Below are positions 6,661 through 11,822 of a stretch of 11,822 nt of DNA, in pieces; the stretch's first letter is position 1; every line of letters starts with the position of its first letter. The stretch comes from Candidatus Sulfopaludibacter sp. SbA3 (lineage in GTDB: Bacteria > Acidobacteriota > Terriglobia > 2-12-FULL-54-10). The position numbers and the translations under genes are program-made. The notes under the pieces are model-generated. The model was not told the DNA's origin and made no database searches. It was given only the letters and a program-made list of their open reading frames with translations. The stretch covers positions 1 through 11,822 of the forward strand of contig CAMBEY010000066.1 in NCBI GenBank assembly GCA_945865705.1. Direction: 5' to 3'.

Positions 6661-7226
6661 TCCTCGTTCTCGATAACTACGATTCCTTCACGTATAACCT
6701 GGTTCAGATGCTGGGCGAACTGGGCGCCACGCTGGAAGTTCGCCGCAATGATCAGGTGACTGTGGAGCAGATTGCGGCCCTGCGACCTCAGGCATTGGTT
6801 CTCTCGCCAGGACCGGGCCGGCCAGAGGATGCTGGCATTCTGGTGGAGTCCATCCGCCATTTCGCGGGCAAACTGCCGATGCTCGGTGTCTGTCTCGGGC
6901 ATCAGGCCATGGGCATGGTCTTCGGCGGGCGCGTGGTCGCGGCGCCTTCGCTGGTTCATGGCAAGGCCACGAAGATCCAACATGACGGCAAGACGCTCTT
7001 CCACGGCCTTCCCAACCCATTCGATGCGGGCCGATATCATTCCCTTGTGGTGGAGCCCTCCACGATGCCCAAGGTACTGGAGGTATCCGCATCCACTCCC
7101 GACGGCATCGTCATGGGCATGCGCCACCGCTCGCTGCCTATCGAGGGCGTGCAGTTCCATCCTGAGTCCATCCTCACTCCCACCGGCAACACACTTCTCA
7201 AGAACTTTCTCGCCTGGGTAGGATAG
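6657..7226 (+). CDS. trpG: Anthranilate synthase component II (glutamine amidotransferase)
   Basis: A 189-residue class I glutamine amidotransferase that hydrolyses glutamine and passes ammonia to TrpE. The start is the ATGA overlap with the trpE stop, implying translational coupling. Visible motifs are 'LDNYDSFTYNLVQ' (5-17), the oxyanion segment 'LSPGPGRPEDAG' (49-60), nucleophile Cys79 in 'GVCLGHQAM', 'HGK' (101-103), 'RYHSLVV' (126-132), and His168/Glu170 in 'GVQFHPES', so the triad is complete. The length is normal for TrpG/PabA. In organisms without a separate pabA the same protein also serves 4-amino-4-deoxychorismate synthase; the sequence cannot decide this. No trpDCFBA gene follows: recA with its own promoter comes next. 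Confidence 0.96.
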   Translation: MILVLDNYDSFTYNLVQMLGELGATLEVRRNDQVTVEQIAALRPQALVLSPGPGRPEDAGILVESIRHFAGKLPMLGVCLGHQAMGMVFGGRVVAAPSLVHGKATKIQHDGKTLFHGLPNPFDAGRYHSLVVEPSTMPKVLEVSASTPDGIVMGMRHRSLPIEGVQFHPESILTPTGNTLLKNFLAWVG

Positions 7227-7287
7227 CCCGTTGTGGCTCCCTGACCCCTTCCAATAGATTCGCTTTTCATTCGTGTTATTTTTCAGA

Positions 7288-7315
7288 TTGATTTGCTGGT
7301 CCGATGATATATAAT
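7288..7315 (+). promoter_or_regulatory. recA promoter
   Basis: TTGATT (7288-7293, 4 of 6 to TTGACA), a 16-base spacer, and a perfect TATAAT (7310-7315). The expected start of transcription is about 7322, leaving a leader of about 55 bases before the recA ATG at 7377. Confidence 0.6.
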
Positions 7316-7319
7316 GCCC

Positions 7320-7333
7320 GTTCGCGCTTGAAC
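7320..7333. promoter_or_regulatory. Candidate recA operator, inverted repeat GTTC-N6-GAAC
   Basis: GTTCGCGCTTGAAC is a 4-base perfect inverted repeat around six bases, centred just past the predicted +1 of recA. GTTC/GAAC half-sites are shared by several LexA families (GAAC-N4-GTTC in Gram-positive bacteria, GTTC-N7-GTTC in alphaproteobacteria). This exact arrangement is not one I can name for this group, so assigning it to LexA is inference from position and half-site. Confidence 0.35.
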
Positions 7334-7376
7334 TTACGATCAGCACCCATTCTTTGAATTGTCCTCAGGGGGAAAC

Positions 7377-8453
7377 ATGGCCGAGAAACCGGCAGAGAAA
7401 CAGTCGGAAAAAATGCGAGCAGTGGATTTGGCGCTGGCGCAGATTGATAAACAGTTTGGCAAAGGATCGGTCATCCGGCTGGGGGCGAAAGATGTCGTGC
7501 CGGTTATGGTAATTTCCAGCGGCTCCATCGCGTTGGATGCGGCGCTGGGCGTTGGTGGAGTGCCGCGCGGTCGCGTGGTGGAGATATTTGGCCCGGAAGC
7601 GAGCGGCAAGACTACTCTCGCGCTGCAAATTGTTGCAGAGGCCCAGAAGCTGAACGGAATGGCCGCCTTCGTGGATGCCGAGCATGCGCTCGACCCCGGG
7701 TACGCAAAGAAGCTGGGCGTGGATGTGGACAATCTGTATGTCTCGCAGCCGGATTACGGCGAGCAAGCGCTGGAGATTGCCGAAGCGATGGTCCGTTCCG
7801 GCGGCATGGATGTGGTCGTGGTGGATTCGGTGGCGGCACTGGTGCCCAAGGCTGAGTTGGACGGCGAAATGGGCGATTCGCACATGGGCTTGCAGGCGCG
7901 GCTGATGTCCCAGGCGCTGCGCAAACTGACCGGCATCGTATTCAAGTCAAACACCTGTCTGATCTTTATCAATCAAATCCGCGAGAAAATTGGCGTCATG
8001 TTCGGCAATCCGGAGACAACTACCGGAGGCCGCGCACTGAAATTCTATTCCTCAGTTCGCATCGATGTCCGCCGCATAGCAGCGATTAAAGAGGGCGAGA
8101 AGGTCGTCGGCAACCGCACCCGCGCCAAGGTGGTCAAGAACAAAGTGGCTGCGCCATTCCGCGAGGCTGAGTTCGATATTCTCTACGGCGAGGGCATCTC
8201 CAAAGAGGGCGAGCTGCTAGACATGGCCGCGGACAAAAATATTCTTGAAAAGAGCGGAGCCTGGTACTCCTATAAGGGAGAGCGGATCGGGCAGGGAAGG
8301 GAAAACGCCCGCACCTATATGAAAGAGAATCCTGCGGTCCGCGATAAGCTCGAAATCGAGTTGCGCGCTGCCCTTGGACTGCCGTCTAAGAATTCCGCAG
8401 CAGCAGCGCCGGCTGCGGTGGCGGAGGCCGCTCCGCCCAAAGGCCGCGGATAA
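7377..8453 (+). CDS. recA: Recombinase RecA
   Basis: A 358-residue RecA, the usual length: the ATP-dependent strand-exchange protein of homologous recombination and the co-protease for LexA self-cleavage. The ATG at 7377 is chosen because a strong Shine-Dalgarno AGGGGGA (7367-7373) precedes it, and an in-frame TTG at 7359 has none. Motifs: 'ALAQIDKQFGKGSV' (19-32), Walker A 'GPEASGKTT' (72-80; more often GPESSGKTT), 'FVDAEHALDP' with Glu102, Walker B 'VVVVDSVAALVPKAE' (146-160), 'MSQALRKLT' (178-185) and the L2 region 'FINQIREKIGVMFGNPETTT' (197-216). The C-terminal tail is alanine/proline-rich ('AAAAPAAVAEAAPPKGRG') rather than strongly acidic as in E. coli. No recX follows. The gene probably forms its own transcription unit. 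Confidence 0.98.
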   Translation: MAEKPAEKQSEKMRAVDLALAQIDKQFGKGSVIRLGAKDVVPVMVISSGSIALDAALGVGGVPRGRVVEIFGPEASGKTTLALQIVAEAQKLNGMAAFVDAEHALDPGYAKKLGVDVDNLYVSQPDYGEQALEIAEAMVRSGGMDVVVVDSVAALVPKAELDGEMGDSHMGLQARLMSQALRKLTGIVFKSNTCLIFINQIREKIGVMFGNPETTTGGRALKFYSSVRIDVRRIAAIKEGEKVVGNRTRAKVVKNKVAAPFREAEFDILYGEGISKEGELLDMAADKNILEKSGAWYSYKGERIGQGRENARTYMKENPAVRDKLEIELRAALGLPSKNSAAAAPAAVAEAAPPKGRG

Positions 8454-8693
8454 TCGACCCTCAGACGCGGGCAAGTGTTTACGAAAATAGCACACCCGCG
8501 AGGGCGAACGGTCCAATCCCCTTTGATTCTGGGGCTAGCACATCGAAGTTAAAATTAACCATCCAGTGAGTGGCTCTTTTTCTATAGACGAGATAGGCGG
8601 ATATCCGATAACAATAGTAGGGAACTTCTCGATGCTCCAGAAGTTCGTTAGGTGTTTCGCACGGGAAACAAGGCAGGCAAAAGCAGGATGAGG
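8454..8693. other. recA to transpeptidase intergenic region
   Basis: These 240 bases contain no credible gene. A perfect 10-base palindrome CGGATATCCG is at 8598-8607. An 8-base-stem inverted repeat at 8622-8646 is listed separately. Neither a clear promoter nor a convincing intrinsic terminator for recA is visible: a T-rich run at about 8576-8582 follows only a very weak stem. Confidence 0.5.
8622..8646. repeat. Inverted repeat upstream of the transpeptidase gene
   Basis: GAACTTCT (8622-8629) and AGAAGTTC (8639-8646) pair perfectly around a 9-base loop, about 48 bases before the chosen start. No T run follows, so it is not a standard terminator. It could be a 5' leader hairpin or an operator. 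It carries GAAC and GTTC at its outer ends. Confidence 0.5.
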
Positions 8694-9965
8694 ATGGCGA
8701 AGAAAATCCGAGCCTCAATCGTTTTGACGACCGCGCTGATTGTGTGTTTGACGCAATGGCCGGCTCGTGCCAGCGAAACGATCCTTGCCAGAACGGGAAC
8801 CGCCGCGCCTGCAACTATCAAATCGAAAGTTATTAAACCGAAAATTACAGCACAGAAAAAACCATCAAAGAAAGTACTGGCCAAGACTGGTACTACTTCG
8901 GCAACCAAATCCAAAGCTGTTACTCGCAAGAAAACCAGAACCATAGCCCGCCGCACGCCGCGGCGAGTGCGCCCCGCGCCAGTCGGCAAAATACCGACCT
9001 ATGGTGTCCCCAGTCTGGATGATGATCCCAGCCGGGATGATCCAATCGTGCGAGCCGCTGCGATTGAGGCGCTGGGTAAGCTGATGGGTGCCGTGGTCGT
9101 GGTGAATCCTGAAAACGGGCAGATTCTCTCCATCGTCAATCAGAAACTCGCGCTCGAATCGGGTTATCAGCCGTGCTCAGCATTCAAGCCCGCCGTCGCG
9201 CTGGCAGCGCTGGGCGATGGCATCATCAACAGTGAAACCAACCGACTGAAACTGGGCCGCAAGTGGTATCTGACGCTGGAGCAGGCGCTGGCGAAATCCA
9301 ACAACCTGTATTTTGAAGAATTGGGCCGTTCGCTTGGCATCGAGCGGTTGCAGTACTATGGCAAACTTTTCGGATTTGGGGAAGCAGCCTCCTTTGGGAT
9401 CAATCCCGAATCGCAGGGCGCATTCCCCGAGAAAGCTCCCTCAAAGGGTGCTGGCGGCGTTGGCAAAGTTGCCAGCTTTGGTCAGGGAATTTCCATGACG
9501 ACCTTGCAACTGGCATCGTTCACCAGCGCCATGGCCAACGGTGGCAGACTTTACTATCTGCAGTATCCAACAGCCGGGGAAGAATTTGTTCCCATGCTGA
9601 AGCGCGAACTGCCGATCAGCGAGACGATTGATTCTGTCCGCAAAGGCATGGAAAGCGCCGTTCTGGCCGGGACCGCTCGTCGCGCGAATATTCCGGACAT
9701 CCACATTCTTGGCAAGACAGGCACCTGTTCGCAGGATGGTGCGCGGCTGGGATGGTTTGCGGGCTATAGCGATTCGCCGGCGAAGCTGGCCGTGGTGGTC
9801 CTGTTACGTACAGGAGTTAAGCTCGGCGGCGGCCCGAAGGCCTCTGAAGTTGCAGGCCGGATGTTTCGCAAACTCGGCGAAGGAGACTACTTCGCCAGCC
9901 TTGTCCAGAAAACCCGGACAGCTCGGATATTGCCTGCCGCCATTACTTTTCCTTCCATTCAATAA
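8694..9965 (+). CDS. Exported penicillin-binding transpeptidase-domain protein with a basic linker
   Basis: About 423 residues. The start at 8694 is preferred because AGGA lies five bases upstream and residues 1-26 form a signal peptide (KKIR, hydrophobic core 'IVLTTALIVCL', 'ARA' before SE); ATG 8688 and GTG 8652 are alternatives. Residues about 30-98 are a Lys/Arg/Ala/Thr-rich, probably disordered linker. The transpeptidase domain (about 120-395) has the three active-site motifs of the penicillin-binding superfamily: Ser162-x-x-Lys165 in 'CSAFKPAVALAAL', Ser202-Asn-Asn in 'AKSNNLYFEELG', and Lys341-Thr-Gly in 'LGKTGTCS'. 'MGAVVVVNPENGQILSIVNQ' is the usual strand before SxxK. It should act in the periplasm on peptidoglycan stem peptides, cross-linking or trimming them. 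It lacks both the glycosyltransferase domain of class A and the N-terminal pedestal domain of class B enzymes, so its partner is unclear. A class D-like beta-lactamase is a less likely alternative. Confidence 0.88.
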   Translation: MAKKIRASIVLTTALIVCLTQWPARASETILARTGTAAPATIKSKVIKPKITAQKKPSKKVLAKTGTTSATKSKAVTRKKTRTIARRTPRRVRPAPVGKIPTYGVPSLDDDPSRDDPIVRAAAIEALGKLMGAVVVVNPENGQILSIVNQKLALESGYQPCSAFKPAVALAALGDGIINSETNRLKLGRKWYLTLEQALAKSNNLYFEELGRSLGIERLQYYGKLFGFGEAASFGINPESQGAFPEKAPSKGAGGVGKVASFGQGISMTTLQLASFTSAMANGGRLYYLQYPTAGEEFVPMLKRELPISETIDSVRKGMESAVLAGTARRANIPDIHILGKTGTCSQDGARLGWFAGYSDSPAKLAVVVLLRTGVKLGGGPKASEVAGRMFRKLGEGDYFASLVQKTRTARILPAAITFPSIQ

Positions 9966-9991
9966 GCAAAGTTTACTGTTAATTTCCTGAA

Positions 9992-10009
9992 CGATTCCTC
10001 CAGGAATCG
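9992..10009. repeat. Short inverted repeat between the transpeptidase gene and bioB
   Basis: CGATTCCT (9992-9999) and AGGAATCG (10002-10009) pair perfectly around CC; with such a tight loop the outer seven pairs would form. A further partial copy, ATTCCTG, follows at 10012-10018. It begins 26 bases past the transpeptidase stop. The absence of a T run argues against a normal intrinsic terminator. Confidence 0.5.
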
Positions 10010-10019
10010 GCATTCCTGT

Positions 10020-10048
10020 TTGGATGCCACCTCCGGCATCGGTATAAT
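10020..10048 (+). promoter_or_regulatory. Likely bioB promoter with an inverted repeat in its spacer
   Basis: A perfect TATAAT (10043-10048) has a weak -35, TTGGAT (10020-10025), at 17 bases. The spacer region holds an inverted repeat GATGCC-ACCTCC-GGCATC (10023-10040), which is where a repressor could block polymerase. No match to the BirA operator pattern is seen. The leader before bioB would be about 30 bases. Confidence 0.45.
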
Positions 10049-10083
10049 CATTTATTGTAATTACTAACAGCAGGGAGAACCGT

Positions 10084-11169
10084 ATGCAGTGGCAAGAGTT
10101 GGCCGAGCAGGCGCTCGGCGGCAAGTTGATCTCGCGGGAGGATGCCAGCGCCGTGCTCAGCGTGCCAGAAGAGGAATTACTCGATCTGGTTTCCGCCTGC
10201 TACCGCGTGAGGCGCCATTATCATGGCAAGCGCGTCAAGCTCAACATGCTGATCAATGCCAAGAGCGGCCTCTGCCCCGAAGACTGTGGCTATTGCTCCC
10301 AATCCGTACTGGCACAATCGGGCGTGGATCGCTACCCGCTGCAATCGAAGGAGACGCTGCTCGAAGGCGCGCGCCAAGCCATGGCAGTGAAGGCGCATAC
10401 CTATTGCATCGTCATCAGCGGTCGCCGCCCTTCCTCTCGCGAACTGGAACACGTGGCCTCGGCGGTGCGCGAAATCCGGGCGACGTATCCGCTGCGCATC
10501 TGCTGCTGCATGGGACTGCTCAATGAGGATGAAGCCCGCATCCTGCAAGAGGCTGGCGCGGAGCGCATCAATCACAATCTGAACACTTCCGAGGAGCACT
10601 ACGGCGAGATCTGCACCACCCACACCTATAAGGACCGGGTGGATACGTTGGGAGCAGTGAAGAAGGCGGGAATGTCACCCTGTTCCGGAGGCATCCTCGG
10701 CATGGGTGAAACGGACGATCAGATCATTGACCTCGCGCTTTCACTTCGTGCGCTGGACGTCGATTCCATTCCTCTGAACTTCCTCATCCCCATCGCCGGA
10801 ACTCCGCTAGGAGGGGTGGAAACACTCACGCCGCAGAAGTGCCTGGCCATACTCTGCCTGTTCCGGTTGGTGAATCCATCAAAAGAGATTCGCATCGCCG
10901 GCGGGCGCGAGTACCATCTGCGCTCTCTGCAACCGCTGGGCCTTTATGTGGCCGATTCGATTTTCATAGGCGACTATCTCACTACTCGCGGCGAGGTTCC
11001 TGCTGCCGATCTGCAGATGCTGGAAGATGCGGGCTTTGTCGCCGCGACGGCGCCACGCGAACCGACCAGGAAGTTACAGCCGGATTACGCACCTGGACTC
11101 GCACCGGCGTTTAGCGGCAGCGCGGAAGTAGCGGCTGTAGCCGAGACCATAGTAGGCGGGAACCAGTAG
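10084..11169 (+). CDS. bioB: Biotin synthase (radical SAM)
   Basis: A 361-residue radical-SAM enzyme that inserts sulphur into dethiobiotin, the last step of biotin synthesis. The start is supported by AGGGAG (10072-10077), six bases before the ATG. The [4Fe-4S] motif is Cys64-PED-Cys68-GY-Cys71 in 'INAKSGLCPEDCGYCSQS'. By alignment with E. coli BioB, the [2Fe-2S] ligands correspond to Cys108 ('YCIVISG'), Cys140 ('RICCCMG') and Cys200 ('SPCSGGILGMGE'), with an arginine in 'IRIAGGRE' (269-276). 'RINHNLNTSE' (161-170) is the conserved substrate-side segment. The motif spellings are closer to the Bacillus-type enzyme than to the E. coli one. Two extra cysteines follow Cys140. bioF lies 61 bases downstream on the same strand, so a biotin operon is likely. 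Confidence 0.97.
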   Translation: MQWQELAEQALGGKLISREDASAVLSVPEEELLDLVSACYRVRRHYHGKRVKLNMLINAKSGLCPEDCGYCSQSVLAQSGVDRYPLQSKETLLEGARQAMAVKAHTYCIVISGRRPSSRELEHVASAVREIRATYPLRICCCMGLLNEDEARILQEAGAERINHNLNTSEEHYGEICTTHTYKDRVDTLGAVKKAGMSPCSGGILGMGETDDQIIDLALSLRALDVDSIPLNFLIPIAGTPLGGVETLTPQKCLAILCLFRLVNPSKEIRIAGGREYHLRSLQPLGLYVADSIFIGDYLTTRGEVPAADLQMLEDAGFVAATAPREPTRKLQPDYAPGLAPAFSGSAEVAAVAETIVGGNQ

Positions 11170-11230
11170 GCCCGTCCGTTAGTTTGTTGCTGCCTTTGAT
11201 TATAAAAGTCGCAGATAGTCCATTCACGTG

Positions 11231-11822
11231 ATGGCTTCCACATTGTTCCGCGAAGAATTAATCGCTCTGCGCAAGCAGGGCATGTTCCGATCCCTGCGCG
11301 TGTTGCGCGGCGAGCCCGGCCCGCTCATTGATGTGGGCTCGCGGCGGGCACTGCTGCTTTGCTCGAACAACTACCTCGGCCTCGCTAATGACGAGCGAGT
11401 CAAGAACGCCGCCTGTCGGGCGGTTCATCACTATGGAACCGGATCCACCGGGTCTCGACTGATCAGTGGAAACATCGAACCACACATCGAGTTGGAACAG
11501 GAATTGGCGAGCTTCAAGGGCACTGAGGCGGCGCTCGTTTTTGCTTCGGGTTATCACGCCAACATCGGCACCATCCCTGCCTTGGTCGGACCGGGCGATG
11601 TCATCTTCAGTGACGCACTGAACCATGCCAGCCTCATCGATGGCGCGCGATTGTCGCGCGCTGAGATTTGCATCTATCGTCACGGCGATGCCGCCGATCT
11701 TGCGGATCAATTGCAGCGGCAAACCTCTGCGCGGCGGAAGTTGATCATCACCGAGTCGATATTTTCCATGGACGGAGATCAGGCCCCGCTCGCTGAAATC
11801 GCAAAAATTGCACGCGAGCAGG
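11231..11822 (+). CDS. bioF: 8-amino-7-oxononanoate synthase, N-terminal part, cut by the right edge
   Basis: 197 codons of a PLP-dependent alpha-oxoamine synthase are present, about half the usual length. The family condenses pimeloyl-ACP/CoA with alanine to give KAPA, the first committed step of biotin ring assembly. Motifs: 'LLCSNNYLGLA' (about 42-52), 'GTGSTGSRLISG', 'FASGYHAN', 'FSDALNHASLIDGARLS' and 'ESIFSMDGD'. The lysine that binds PLP lies beyond the window. The ATG at 11231 is taken as the start; a GTG directly before it is equally possible, and the Shine-Dalgarno is weak. Sister enzymes (glycine C-acetyltransferase Kbl, 5-aminolevulinate synthase) share these motifs, but the position right after bioB supports BioF. 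Confidence 0.93.
   Translation, partial: MASTLFREELIALRKQGMFRSLRVLRGEPGPLIDVGSRRALLLCSNNYLGLANDERVKNAACRAVHHYGTGSTGSRLISGNIEPHIELEQELASFKGTEAALVFASGYHANIGTIPALVGPGDVIFSDALNHASLIDGARLSRAEICIYRHGDAADLADQLQRQTSARRKLIITESIFSMDGDQAPLAEIAKIAREQ

Noticed and set aside
8556..8582. Intrinsic terminator after recA (weak stem then TCTTTTTCT)
   Set aside because: The stem has only about four pairs with a wobble and a mismatch next to it, too weak to call.
8652..8693. GTG start at 8652 for the transpeptidase gene
   Set aside because: It would put 14 extra polar residues before the signal peptide and has a poorer ribosome-binding site than the ATG at 8694.
9971..9983. BirA operator half-site (GTTTAC) upstream of bioB
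   Set aside because: No partner half-site at the required 14-16 base spacing.

Overview
The window is a stretch of bacterial chromosome, most likely from an Acidobacteriota member or a close relative. That assignment is an inference from gene content: a PD40 beta-propeller protein of the type common in that phylum, a DUF4159 protein, a fused AroD-AroE enzyme, and a GC-rich dispersed-repeat cluster between genes. No rRNA, tRNA, phage gene, transposase or CRISPR array is visible.

Left part (1-3061, minus strand). A membrane-anchored PD40 propeller protein runs off the left edge. Its reading frame is broken at an (AG)4/T7 tract (1121-1135), and adding one dinucleotide restores a propeller frame that stays open to position 1. 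Upstream of it is a 334-base gene-free stretch with REP- or MITE-like repeats, including a perfect 33-base inverted repeat. Then comes a secreted or membrane-anchored DUF4159 protein.

Centre (3275-7226, plus strand). Divergent from the DUF4159 gene is a likely operon: a fused 3-dehydroquinate dehydratase/shikimate dehydrogenase, trpE and trpG. trpE lies 44 bases after the fusion gene, and trpE and trpG share an ATGA. Together they cover two consecutive mid-shikimate steps and the first committed step of tryptophan synthesis (chorismate to anthranilate, with TrpG supplying ammonia).

Right part (7227-11822, plus strand). recA has its own good promoter and a GTTC-N6-GAAC inverted repeat at the predicted transcription start. 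Next is an exported protein with a complete penicillin-binding transpeptidase domain and an unusual lysine/arginine-rich linker. The window ends in a biotin cluster: bioB complete, and bioF cut by the right edge before its PLP lysine.

Most of the genes are ordinary housekeeping genes. The points that deserve a second look are the dinucleotide frameshift in the PD40 gene, the inverted-repeat element at 1934-2162, the altered shikimate-binding motif in AroE, the possible operator on recA, and the stand-alone basic-linker transpeptidase. I see no convincing evidence of an entirely new multi-gene system here.
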